This document shows positions 43,709-51,457 of a stretch of 64,000 nt of DNA, in pieces (within the stretch, counting starts at the first letter, position 1; every line of letters begins with the position of its first letter). Location of the stretch: the NCBI RefSeq assembly GCF_038592905.1, contig NZ_CP151943.1, positions 3,360,501 through 3,424,500 on the forward strand, read 5' to 3'. Below the pieces are notes generated by a model, which saw only the letters and a program-made list of their open reading frames with translations, was not told the DNA's origin and searched no databases. The translations under genes and the position numbers were made by a program. Source of the stretch: Neobacillus sp. FSL H8-0543. GTDB lineage: Bacteria > Bacillota > Bacilli > Bacillales > Cytobacillaceae.

Positions 43709-44329
43709 ATGCAGATATTTGACATTTCAAGAAGGCTTCAAAATGGAATGCCAGTTTGGCCTGGGGATACAGCATTCCATTTTGAAGTGTCCTCTTTTAA
43801 CGAGGGCAGCGGGACGGTAAACGTTGGGAGCCTTCAATTGAGTACACATACAGGAACACATGTCGATGCACCGTTTCATTTTGATGATGAAGGCAAGCGA
43901 ATTATCGAGTTAGACCTTGACTTATACATAGGCCCTGTCCGGGTAGTTGATATGATTGGCAAGGATCGTATTGCCGCAAAGGATTTACTTGATATTAACC
44001 TTGATGGAATTGAAAGGGTATTATTTCGAACACTTTCGTGGCAGGACTCTACCAATTTTCCTGACATGATACCGCATATAGATGCAGATCTTGCACCTTT
44101 TTTAGCAGCAAAAGGGATACGGCTGATTGGAGTGGATGTACCATCTGTTGATCCAATAGAGAGTGAAACCCTTGAAGCTCACCATAGCTTGCACGAAAAT
44201 GGAATTCATATTTTGGAATCCGTGCTTCTAGATAATATCGAATCAGGAGATTATGAATTAATCGCCCTGCCGCTGCCACTTGTCGAAGGTGATGGCAGTC
44301 CTGTAAGAGCGATATTACGTTTACCGTAA
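43709..44329 (+). CDS. kynB: Kynurenine formamidase / arylformamidase (cyclase family)
   Basis: This 206-residue enzyme of the KynB cyclase family has the metal-binding signature STHTGTHVDAPFHF near residue 50, GMPVWPGDTAF near residue 13, and LIGVDVPSVDPIES in the middle. It would hydrolyse N-formylkynurenine in tryptophan breakdown. No kynA or kynU gene is adjacent, so a different ester or amide substrate of this family is possible. The ribosome-binding site is AAGGAG. Confidence 0.88.
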   Translation: MQIFDISRRLQNGMPVWPGDTAFHFEVSSFNEGSGTVNVGSLQLSTHTGTHVDAPFHFDDEGKRIIELDLDLYIGPVRVVDMIGKDRIAAKDLLDINLDGIERVLFRTLSWQDSTNFPDMIPHIDADLAPFLAAKGIRLIGVDVPSVDPIESETLEAHHSLHENGIHILESVLLDNIESGDYELIALPLPLVEGDGSPVRAILRLP

Positions 44330-44334
44330 GCATG

Positions 44335-44370
44335 AAAAAGCAGAGTGAATAAATTTTCACTCTGCTTTTT
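44335..44370. terminator. Bidirectional terminator
   Basis: AAAAAGCAGAGTGA pairs with TCACTCTGCTTTTT between the kynB-like gene and the converging copC operon. Confidence 0.88.
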
Positions 44371-44374
44371 CTAA

Positions 44375-44473
44375 TTAAGCACTTACCATAAACGCCAAAT
44401 ATCCAGTCAGGATAAATAGCAAACTCATCAGTAAAGCGATAATTTTTGGTGCCTTTTTGATATCGAAAAACAT
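44375..44473 (-). CDS. 32-residue single-helix membrane protein after copC
   Basis: The ATG follows the copC stop codon directly (TAGATG). An AAAGGAAG site lies inside the last copC codons. The product is one hydrophobic helix (IIALLMSLLFILTGYLAFMV) with a short basic N-terminus. The back-to-back arrangement suggests coupled translation with the CopC-like protein; I recognise no family. Confidence 0.55.
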   Translation of the reverse strand: MFFDIKKAPKIIALLMSLLFILTGYLAFMVSA

Positions 44474-45064
44474 CTATGCATGCTTCCTTTTAAAAATAAA
44501 CCAATAGCAAGAAAATCCGAGAATAATAATTAAACCAATGAGCCCTGGAACAATATATGCTTTGATGGAGGCCTTTTGGATCTCATCCTTTTTTAAAAGT
44601 GGTTCGTTTTCACTGATTACCTCTTTTGCAGGCACTAGGGTCTCTGTTTCAGTTGCTTGGTCACTGGGCTCAACAGTTTCAGAGGTTTCTGTTGCATTAG
44701 TGCTCTCAGGAAGCTGTACGGTAAATGGAACATCGCCTTCAAGCTGATGGCCATCTGTTCCGATTATTTTCCATTGAATAGTATAATCACCATTTGGAAG
44801 CTCCTCTTCCAACGTTCCCAGCAGCTGGTTTTCTTTAAGGGCCAGCTCAGAAAGCGGAAGGGCTTTTCCATTGCTATCAATTAGGATAAAAGAACTTGTC
44901 TGCTCTAAAACCGTTTCAAAAGATAGGGTGATATTCTTTAAGGGTTCATTTAAGACTTCGCCATTTTTAGGGGTTGAGTCTGCCAAATGGGAGTGAGCAA
45001 AGACCTGTGATCCTAATAGAAAAAATAACAGCGTAGAAATTAGAGTGATTTTATTTAACATCAT
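44474..45064 (-). CDS. CopC domain protein with C-terminal membrane anchor
   Basis: This protein of about 196 residues has a signal peptide whose cleavage leaves His as the first mature residue (VFAHSHLADSTPKNGE). This is typical of CopC/YobA copper-binding proteins, where the N-terminal His is a Cu(II) ligand. The CopC beta-sandwich runs to about residue 120 (DGHQLEGDVPFTV). A Thr/Glu-rich linker and a C-terminal membrane helix with a basic end follow. I choose the ATG six bases after GGAG. It may bind copper outside the membrane, perhaps for supply to cytochrome oxidase or other enzymes. Confidence 0.85.
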   Translation of the reverse strand: MMLNKITLISTLLFFLLGSQVFAHSHLADSTPKNGEVLNEPLKNITLSFETVLEQTSSFILIDSNGKALPLSELALKENQLLGTLEEELPNGDYTIQWKIIGTDGHQLEGDVPFTVQLPESTNATETSETVEPSDQATETETLVPAKEVISENEPLLKKDEIQKASIKAYIVPGLIGLIIILGFSCYWFIFKRKHA

Positions 45065-45209
45065 TTTCAACTCCATTATATTGTTTATTAGCTGTTATCC
45101 ATTTTATCACCCTTAATCCTTTTTTATATCCCAATAACAATAATGTTCACAATACGTTCAAAAGTTGCGAGTCGAAAACCTTGATACTAAATAAGAAAAT
45201 ATTAAATCC

Positions 45210-45223
45210 TTGATATAAATCAA
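45210..45223 (+). promoter_or_regulatory. FNR operator, perfect TTGAT-N4-ATCAA
   Basis: TTGATATAAATCAA is a perfect consensus FNR site. It lies 80 bases before the DUF2249 start codon. A weak -10-like TGTAAA at 45244-45249 would put the operator near -40. Confidence 0.75.
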
Positions 45224-45303
45224 TTGTTTTTCTGGAAAATAGCTGTAAACTCAAGAAAATGCAACCTGGAAAGGAATATCAATCATAAAGGAGAGAGTAA
45301 ATT

Positions 45304-45558
45304 ATGCATAACTTTCAAATAGAGGGAAAAAGAGCCGTCATAGATATTCGCGAGCGAGTCCTAAAAGGTGAACATCCACGACGGGAAATTTTAAATTTTG
45401 TCAAATCTGCACCAGTTGGTACGGTCATTGAGGTTCATTTACCACATCGGGGCGAACCATTGGTAGCCAATTTTCAAGCATTAGGAATGAATGCGATTGT
45501 TAACGAAATTGAACCTGGCCATTTCCGATTGATGGCTATAAAATTAGACGAAATTTAA
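45304..45558 (+). CDS. DUF2249 domain protein
   Basis: This 84-residue protein matches the small DUF2249 fold, related to TusA-like sulfur carriers, but has no cysteine and so cannot carry sulfur in the TusA manner. DUF2249 proteins are often found next to nitrate/nitric-oxide metabolism genes. A perfect FNR operator upstream supports anaerobic expression. Its stop codon overlaps tail-to-tail with the stop of the converging fnr gene. The ribosome-binding site is AAAGGAGAG. Confidence 0.82.
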   Translation: MHNFQIEGKRAVIDIRERVLKGEHPRREILNFVKSAPVGTVIEVHLPHRGEPLVANFQALGMNAIVNEIEPGHFRLMAIKLDEI

Positions 45559-46268
45559 GTGATACCAGATATCTCTTTTAATTGGTCCAACTCTAGAATC
45601 TGTATTTGTCGCTGACCATCCATCCTAATGAGTTGTTGCGAAATAAACGACAAGAGCTTCCTGCTCACCGATTCTGGGGTTGTCCCAATATAACTAGCTA
45701 AATCCTTTTTTGTAAAAGGTAAGGTGAATTTTCCATTTTGTGCTTTCATCTTTTCATGAAAAAGAATAAGAGCCCTTGCCAACCGCTGTTCCACCTCCAT
45801 TAAGCCTAAAAAACTAACGGATTCATCAGCTTCGTATAAACGGTCATTCATAGCAAGTAAAAAACGAAAGGACATTTCTGCGTTGCTTTCCATTGTCTTT
45901 AGAAAATCCTTTTTTTCAATAGAACATATGACGGTTTTTCCGATTGTTTCAGCATTTACATTTTGTCTTTCATCTCTCAATAATGAAATTAAACCAAAAA
46001 AATCTCCTGGAAACAGCAAACGAACAATTTGTTCCTTTCCTTCTGCTGACGTTTTGGTTAATTTTATAAGCCCCTCATTGACAACAAATAATGTTTCAGA
46101 CTGTTCCCCTTCTCTGAATATAAAAGTTCTCTTTGGATAACTTCTGCTGTGAGTTACGTTCCGTATTTGTTGGATATCACCCTCATGTAGCCCTTTAAAT
46201 ACGGGAACAGTGGTAATGCAGGAGGATTCATAAGTGCAATGTTCACAACAATCCATAATCTGACCCAC
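45555..46268 (-). CDS. fnr: FNR-type oxygen-sensing transcription regulator
   Basis: This 237-residue CRP/FNR-family protein has the E. coli FNR cysteine pattern: Cys8-x2-Cys11-x5-Cys17 at the N-terminus and a fourth cysteine, Cys115, in TVICSIE at the position of E. coli Cys122. It should hold an oxygen-sensitive 4Fe-4S cluster. The recognition helix contains ESVSR, the ExxSR pattern that reads TTGAT half-sites. Four TTGAT-like operators lie in the neighbourhood, two of them in its own divergent promoter region. It is thus probably the activator of the surrounding anaerobic genes and may regulate itself. Confidence 0.9.
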   Translation of the reverse strand: MGQIMDCCEHCTYESSCITTVPVFKGLHEGDIQQIRNVTHSRSYPKRTFIFREGEQSETLFVVNEGLIKLTKTSAEGKEQIVRLLFPGDFFGLISLLRDERQNVNAETIGKTVICSIEKKDFLKTMESNAEMSFRFLLAMNDRLYEADESVSFLGLMEVEQRLARALILFHEKMKAQNGKFTLPFTKKDLASYIGTTPESVSRKLLSFISQQLIRMDGQRQIQILELDQLKEISGIT

Positions 46269-46319
46269 TCCCTAACATACTGATTTACTATATTTTAACT
46301 GCTAAATAAAGAATTGGCA

Positions 46320-46333
46320 GTGATGTGCATCAA
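46320..46333. promoter_or_regulatory. FNR operator near the fnr promoter
   Basis: GTGATGTGCATCAA differs from TTGAT-N4-ATCAA at one key base. It lies 52 bases upstream of the fnr start codon, suggesting autoregulation. Confidence 0.6.
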
Positions 46334-46348
46334 TTCAAAGTCAAATTC

Positions 46349-46390
46349 TTGATGTATGTCAATGTTAATGAGAACGATTCCCAATATAAT
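46349..46390 (+). promoter_or_regulatory. Class II FNR promoter of the flavodoxin operon with a Fur-like box
   Basis: TTGATGTATGTCAA (46349-46362) is one key mismatch from the FNR consensus. TATAAT at 46385-46390 is a perfect -10 without a good -35. The operator centre then falls at about -41.5, the class II position. Between them TGAGAAC-G-ATTCCCA (46369-46383) resembles a 7-1-7 Fur box (about 10 of 14 positions). Confidence 0.65.
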
Positions 46391-46506
46391 AAAAGAAGGT
46401 TCTTTTCGTAATGATTGTTGTAAAAACCCAAAAGCCGGTTTTTACGTTTAAAAGCTATTTGGTTCATCGAAAAGAGTGTTAAAGAAAAACAAGAGGTGAT
46501 TTTTTC

Positions 46507-46962
46507 GTGAGTGCGACTTGTTTGATAGTATATGCGAGTATGACTGGGAATACAGAGGAAATTGCTAATTTAGTTGGTGAGGGAATAGAGCAAAGTCAAG
46601 TAACAGTTGAAATAAAAGATATATTAGAGGTAGATGTCACAGATCTCCTAGATTATGATGGCATCCTATTAGGTGCCTATACATGGGGAGACGGAGAACT
46701 TCCAGATGAATTTCTTGATTTTTACGACGAAATGGAAAGCTTAAATTTAGAATCTAAAGTAGCTGCTGCGATTGGATCTTGCGATTCTTCCTACGAACAT
46801 CGGGGCGGTGCTGTTGATATATTATCAGAAAAATTATTAGAATTAGGTGCAGATGTCGTTCTTAATGGTCTGAAAATTGATTATGCTCCAAAGGGTCCTG
46901 AATGTATCCAGTACGGCCAATCCTTTGCGGGAAAATTAGTGAAAGTGGGGGAGTTAGTATGA
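46507..46962 (+). CDS. Flavodoxin
   Basis: This 151-residue short-chain flavodoxin has the FMN phosphate loop YASMTGNTEEIA, the aromatic loop GAYTWGDGELPDEF near residue 60, and GSCDSSYEHRGGAVD near residue 97. It is a low-potential one-electron carrier that often replaces ferredoxin when iron is scarce. The start is a GTG after AGAGGTGA. The promoter has an FNR site and a Fur-like box. The next gene overlaps its stop by four bases (ATGA). Confidence 0.92.
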   Translation: MSATCLIVYASMTGNTEEIANLVGEGIEQSQVTVEIKDILEVDVTDLLDYDGILLGAYTWGDGELPDEFLDFYDEMESLNLESKVAAAIGSCDSSYEHRGGAVDILSEKLLELGADVVLNGLKIDYAPKGPECIQYGQSFAGKLVKVGELV

Positions 46963-47168
46963 GTATGATTGAAATGGCATTAAACGATGTGGCCTGTTCC
47001 AGTTGTCTAGGAAAAATAAAAAAAGGTATCAAACGTCATCGTGGGATAGAAAAAGTAAGTATTTTATCCGGAAGCGGAAAAATTTCAATCAATTATAATG
47101 AAGACATCATTCAATTAGAAGAAATAAACCGAACCGTTTATAAATTAACAACCCGTACATTTGACTAA
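46959..47168 (+). CDS. Heavy-metal-associated (HMA) domain protein
   Basis: This 69-residue protein resembles a CopZ-like HMA domain with the metal-binding CxxC in DVACSSCLGKIKKGIK and the beta strands KVSILSGSGKISINYN. It would bind a soft metal ion such as copper, or act as a small accessory protein. It overlaps the flavodoxin stop by ATGA, so the two are translationally coupled. An upstream extension in the same frame is not credible because it would lie inside flavodoxin. Confidence 0.8.
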   Translation: MSMIEMALNDVACSSCLGKIKKGIKRHRGIEKVSILSGSGKISINYNEDIIQLEEINRTVYKLTTRTFD

Positions 47169-47216
47169 TAAAATTTCCTCCCAGTCAAATAATAATAAAA
47201 ACTGGGGGGATTATTT

Positions 47217-48056
47217 TTGGAACAAAATCAGGATAGTAAGTTTGAAGGTTCATTTCTACCAATGACATCCATTGGTAGCGGGGGTGGAATTGAAGTAACG
47301 CCAGATATATTCAGTTATACCAATCAAATTGTAAACCTCATCTTAGTAGGTAATTCAAATGAATTTGTTTTGATTGATACAGGAATGCCAAAAGCTGCTG
47401 GGGAGATAAAAGAGATGATTGCTGAACGAATGGGTGAGAATGCTCGTCCGAACGCGATTGTGTTAACACATGGTCATTTTGATCACGTTGGTTCCCTAGT
47501 TGAGCTGTTAGAAGATTGGCGTGTACCGGTTTATGCACATGAGTTGGAACTTCCCTATTTAAAGGGGGAAAAGGACTATCCACCAGGTGATCCTGAAGTG
47601 GATTCAGGTCTTGTTGCGAAAATGTCTACCATGTTCCCTAATCATGGAATTAATATCGGAGATCAAGTAAAGATGTTACCAAAAGACGGCACTATGCCAT
47701 TTATGCCTGGCTGGAAGTGGCTTCATACACCGGGGCATACACCAGGACATGTGTCATTCTTTCGCGAACAGGATCGCACACTCCTTGCTGGTGATGCCTT
47801 TGTTACAGTAAAGCAAGAATCACTATATAAAGTATTGACGCAAACAGTGGAAATTAGCGGCCCGCCGAGATATTTTACAACGGATTGGGAACAAGCGTAT
47901 GAATCTGTTAGAAAGCTGGAGGCACTAAAGCCTGAAATTGCAGTGACCGGCCATGGGCTTCCTATGAGTGGTAAAGAACTGTCCGAGAATCTTGCATTTT
48001 TAGCAAAAAATTTCACAGAAGTCGCCAAGCCGAAAAGTAGTCGATATGTAAATTAA
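47217..48056 (+). CDS. MBL-fold metallo-hydrolase
   Basis: This 279-residue beta-lactamase-fold hydrolase has the zinc motif LTHGHFDHVGS near residue 82, a further ligand in HTPGHTPGHVSFF near 178, Asp in LLAGDAFV, and VTGHGLPMSG near the end. Family members include thioesterases and glyoxalase II-like enzymes; the substrate cannot be told. The start is a TTG eight bases after GGGGGGA. It is 48 bases after the HMA gene, so it may be part of the same FNR-controlled operon. Confidence 0.9.
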   Translation: MEQNQDSKFEGSFLPMTSIGSGGGIEVTPDIFSYTNQIVNLILVGNSNEFVLIDTGMPKAAGEIKEMIAERMGENARPNAIVLTHGHFDHVGSLVELLEDWRVPVYAHELELPYLKGEKDYPPGDPEVDSGLVAKMSTMFPNHGINIGDQVKMLPKDGTMPFMPGWKWLHTPGHTPGHVSFFREQDRTLLAGDAFVTVKQESLYKVLTQTVEISGPPRYFTTDWEQAYESVRKLEALKPEIAVTGHGLPMSGKELSENLAFLAKNFTEVAKPKSSRYVN

Positions 48057-48062
48057 ATTACT

Positions 48063-48094
48063 AAGCCATTCCTGATTTTAGGAGTGGTTTTTTC
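48063..48094 (+). terminator. Terminator after the MBL hydrolase gene
   Basis: AAGCCATTCCT pairs with AGGAGTGGTTT through two G-U pairs and is followed by a T-run. Confidence 0.75.
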
Positions 48095-48200
48095 TGGTTT
48101 TCCTGCCTATATTTTGATGGACACAGAATATTGAATAGGTTAGTATCAAAGGCGTGATGGATATAATATATACAAATGAGATAGAAAAAAGGAGTTCACT

Positions 48201-49337
48201 ATGTTAAATACACTAAAGCCCTTTTTACAAGATGCATGGGTTAAATCAGGGTTTCAAAATACTACCTTAATTCAAGAGGCTGCAATCCCTGTAATCCTCG
48301 AAGGAAAAGATTTAATAGCCGAATCACCAACAGGTACAGGCAAAACACTTGCTTATTTATTGCCCCTTTTAAATAAAATAGATCCAACATCCCAATCGCT
48401 GCAGGCTGTGGTGCTCGCTTCTTCGCAGGAGCTTGTTATGCAGGTATATCAAGAGTTTCAGAAGTGGTCTGAAGGCAGTGGAATTAGAGGTACGTCAATT
48501 ATTGGCGGCGCAAACGTAAAGCGACAGCTAGAAAAATTAAAAAAACGGCCACACATGATTTTCGCTACTCCTGGCCGTTTAATGGAATTAATAAAGCAAA
48601 AGAAAGTGAAAATGCATGAAGTAAAAATGGTTGTTTTGGATGAGGGAGACCAACTGCTGATTCCCGAACATCTTACTACCGTTAAAGATATTGTTAAATC
48701 AACTTTGGGCGACCGCCAAGTTTCTTTATTTTCAGCAACCATGAAGGCTGGAACGGAAAACCTGGCTAAGGAAATTACAAACGAGCCTGAAGTTCTAAGA
48801 ATTGAAAGAGATGAAGCGGCTTCTTCCGGAGAAGTAGAACATATCTATTTCGTTTGTGAGCCTCGCGATAAGATAAAGCTTCTTGAAAAAATTGTACGCT
48901 TAGAACACATTAAAGCACTAGCATTTATCAATGATATCGGCGAAATCCAAATTTTTAATGAAAAGTTTCAATTTAAAGAGTTATCAACAGGAATACTACA
49001 TAGTGATATGAAGAAGCTCGAAAGACAATCGGAACTTAAGGCATTCCGCGATGGAAAACTAAAGATGCTAATTGCTACTGACGTGGCAGCAAGAGGACTT
49101 GATATACAAGGTGTTACCCATGTGGTCCAGATTGACCTGCCAAAGGATATTGATCAATATGTGCACAGGGCTGGACGAACAGGAAGAATGGGCGCGAATG
49201 GTATCGTGATCTCGATTGTTACTGAAAGGGAAGAAAGAGAATTGAAAGGTTATTGCCGCCAGTTAAATGTCCCGCTTGCAAAGAGAATTTTTTATAAAGG
49301 GCAAATTGCTGAAATGGAGCAAAAACCTCGACGCTGA
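48201..49337 (+). CDS. DEAD-box RNA helicase-like protein (YfmL-like)
   Basis: This 378-residue superfamily 2 helicase has the two RecA-like cores without a C-terminal tail. Motif I is SPTGTGKT, motif Ib ATPGRLMEL, motif III FSATM, motif V ATDVAARGLDIQ and motif VI HRAGRTGRMG. Motif II reads DEGD rather than DEAD, a change seen in small YfmL-type helicases with variant third positions. YfmL acts in ribosome assembly in B. subtilis (recalled). The start follows AAAGGAG. Confidence 0.9.
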   Translation: MLNTLKPFLQDAWVKSGFQNTTLIQEAAIPVILEGKDLIAESPTGTGKTLAYLLPLLNKIDPTSQSLQAVVLASSQELVMQVYQEFQKWSEGSGIRGTSIIGGANVKRQLEKLKKRPHMIFATPGRLMELIKQKKVKMHEVKMVVLDEGDQLLIPEHLTTVKDIVKSTLGDRQVSLFSATMKAGTENLAKEITNEPEVLRIERDEAASSGEVEHIYFVCEPRDKIKLLEKIVRLEHIKALAFINDIGEIQIFNEKFQFKELSTGILHSDMKKLERQSELKAFRDGKLKMLIATDVAARGLDIQGVTHVVQIDLPKDIDQYVHRAGRTGRMGANGIVISIVTEREERELKGYCRQLNVPLAKRIFYKGQIAEMEQKPRR

Positions 49338-49344
49338 TAAGAGG

Positions 49345-49370
49345 CAGTGGGTGTATCCCGCTGTTTTTTT
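49345..49370 (+). terminator. Terminator after the helicase gene
   Basis: CAGTGGG pairs with CCCGCTG (one G-U pair) around a five-base loop, followed by seven T residues. Confidence 0.85.
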
Positions 49371-49551
49371 GTATACTAGTTGATGTATTTACATAAAATC
49401 TCAATTTTTGATAAATAAATTAACGCTATCCTTGAGGTAAATAGCTTTGAACAATTAACAATGTCCCGTAAAGCACCAGTTCTAGCATAGAATAAGTTGA
49501 TGTGTTTTCACTCATACTATTTATGTATTTCTCTAAAAAGGAGATGATAGT

Positions 49552-49686
49552 GTGGGAAGAACGAAACTAGGCAATGCCAATGCCCAGCGTAATAATAATC
49601 GTAAAAAAGGGATGAAAACAAGCGCTGAACTTGTTGAATTTACAACTGGTGAAGATTTAAAACGTAACCGGCCTAACGATAAATAA
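49552..49686 (+). CDS. 44-residue hydrophilic protein
   Basis: The GTG start lies eight bases after AAAAGGAG, and the frame ends just before a good terminator. The product is basic and Asn/Lys/Arg-rich (MGRTKLGNANAQRNNN..., then SAELVEFTTGEDLKRNR) with no membrane segment. Small proteins beginning MGR with this composition are common in spore formers. I do not recognise the family with certainty. The combination of ribosome-binding site and terminator supports expression. Confidence 0.6.
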   Translation: MGRTKLGNANAQRNNNRKKGMKTSAELVEFTTGEDLKRNRPNDK

Positions 49687-49691
49687 ACGAA

Positions 49692-49719
49692 AACGCCTCC
49701 TTTTTTAAAAGGGGGCGTT
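49692..49719 (+). terminator. Terminator after the 44-residue protein gene
   Basis: AACGCCTCCTTTT pairs with AAAAGGGGGCGTT (one G-U pair) around a three-base loop. Confidence 0.8.
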
Positions 49720-49751
49720 CTTGTTATTTAGGAATTTATATTTCAGCAAGA

Positions 49752-51281
49752 TCAACCTTCGGATAGGTTTGTCAGTGCCTTTTTGGCTGGACCTTCGATG
49801 ACATCCCCGCCATAGGAGAAACGGGAACCATGACACGGACAGTCCCATGATTTTTCGGCATGATTCCATTCACATTCACAGCCTAGATGGGTACAGGTAG
49901 TGTCAACAATGTACATCTTACCGTTTTTATCTTTATAAGCACCCGCCCGTTTTCCGTTATACAATACAACCGCCCCTTCTCCATCCTTTAACTCCTCCAG
50001 ATCCTTTGCAGGAATCTCCAATTTCCCTTTAATTAAGTGTTTTGCTACGTCCGCGTTAAAGGTAACAACGTTTGCCAAATCAGGGTCTTCATGAAAACGA
50101 GAAGGTGAATAAAGTTCCATATATGGATTATCGCGATTCATTATATAGTCTGTCAGTATGTGGCCAGCAAGAATACCTGTTGTCATCCCCCATTTCTTAT
50201 AGCCCGTGGCGACCAATATATTTTCGTTTCCTTCAGTAAGGCGGCCAATATATGGAACATAATCTAACGTTTCTAAATCTTGAGCAGACCATCGATAACT
50301 ATAATCAGATTCGCCAAACACATCTCTAGCGAAGGATTCGAGCGCTTTATAATGATTGACCGTATCTACTCCCTGGCCCGTTTTATGATTTTCGCCACCC
50401 AAAATGAGGAGGTTTTCCCCATCCACAGGTGTATAGCGAATGGAGCGTGTTGGATTATCTGCACTGATATACATACCGCCTGGGTATGGTTTATTCGTCT
50501 TTATCCCAATGACATATGATCTTGATGCATACATCCGCGCAAAATAAAGCCCAGGTTTATCATAAAAAGGAAAATGGGAGGCCTGTACTACTTGCTTACA
50601 GGTAACCCTATGGCTGTCCTTCGTTACTACCTTTTGTTGAACATCCTCTTTCTCAATATCATCAGCAACAGTATTTTCAAAAACTAAGCAACCGGCACTA
50701 ATGGCCTCATTTAGAAGCCCTTTTAAAAATTTTAGCGGATGGAACTGTGCCTGATTTCTCATCAAAATGGCTGCTTTGATTTGAAGATCAAAAGGGATGT
50801 TGCCGACTACTTCCCCATCAATACCCAATTTCTGATAAGCGGACATTTCCGTTTCGACTTTTTGGGCATATTCATCGGTAACAGCGTAAACATAGGCATC
50901 CTGCTTACTGAAATCACAGTCAATTCCATTTTCATTCACAGTTTTTTCAACGAATTGAATAGCCGAAGAATGCGATTCATAATAAAGCTTAGCCTTATCC
51001 TCTCCAAAATGGTTTATTAATTCATCATACTTTAATCCATGCTGTGCTGAAAGTTTAGCCGTAGTATGGCCGGTCGTCCCATTTAAAACGCCGCCTGCTT
51101 CAATAATTGCTACCTTTAAACCTTCCTTTGATAGTAAATAGGCTGCGGTGATTCCTGTGATTCCGGCACCAACAATTACTACATCCACAGTGAGATCTTC
51201 TTGTAATTTATCGAAGCTTGGCAATTCAATTTCACGCCAGTAGGTTTTTGGGAATTTGTTGTTTCCTTCTGTTGTACTCAT
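49752..51281 (-). CDS. FAD-dependent oxidoreductase with C-terminal Rieske domain (YhfW-like)
   Basis: This 509-residue fusion begins with a DAO-type FAD domain (VVIVGAGITGITAAYLLSKEGLKVAIIEAG, dinucleotide-binding fold near residue 33). It ends with a Rieske 2Fe-2S domain carrying CTHLGCECEWN and CPCHGSRFSYGG ligands. B. subtilis YhfW has the same length and layout. It would oxidise an amine or a similar small molecule and pass electrons through the 2Fe-2S cluster; the substrate is unknown. It is monocistronic and divergent from the trans-sulfuration gene. Confidence 0.9.
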   Translation of the reverse strand: MSTTEGNNKFPKTYWREIELPSFDKLQEDLTVDVVIVGAGITGITAAYLLSKEGLKVAIIEAGGVLNGTTGHTTAKLSAQHGLKYDELINHFGEDKAKLYYESHSSAIQFVEKTVNENGIDCDFSKQDAYVYAVTDEYAQKVETEMSAYQKLGIDGEVVGNIPFDLQIKAAILMRNQAQFHPLKFLKGLLNEAISAGCLVFENTVADDIEKEDVQQKVVTKDSHRVTCKQVVQASHFPFYDKPGLYFARMYASRSYVIGIKTNKPYPGGMYISADNPTRSIRYTPVDGENLLILGGENHKTGQGVDTVNHYKALESFARDVFGESDYSYRWSAQDLETLDYVPYIGRLTEGNENILVATGYKKWGMTTGILAGHILTDYIMNRDNPYMELYSPSRFHEDPDLANVVTFNADVAKHLIKGKLEIPAKDLEELKDGEGAVVLYNGKRAGAYKDKNGKMYIVDTTCTHLGCECEWNHAEKSWDCPCHGSRFSYGGDVIEGPAKKALTNLSEG

Positions 51282-51457
51282 TTGTGTTCCCTCCAGGTTT
51301 TATAGTCACATGATTAATTTTTCCAACTTTACAAAAATCATGTGAGTTTGGAAAATGATAATTAAAATCAGATGAAAATATAAATTGACGAAATAAACTT
51401 GTATTGTTACTTTTTAAAGATAATAACTATTTTGTAAATGAAGAAGAGGGTGTTAGT

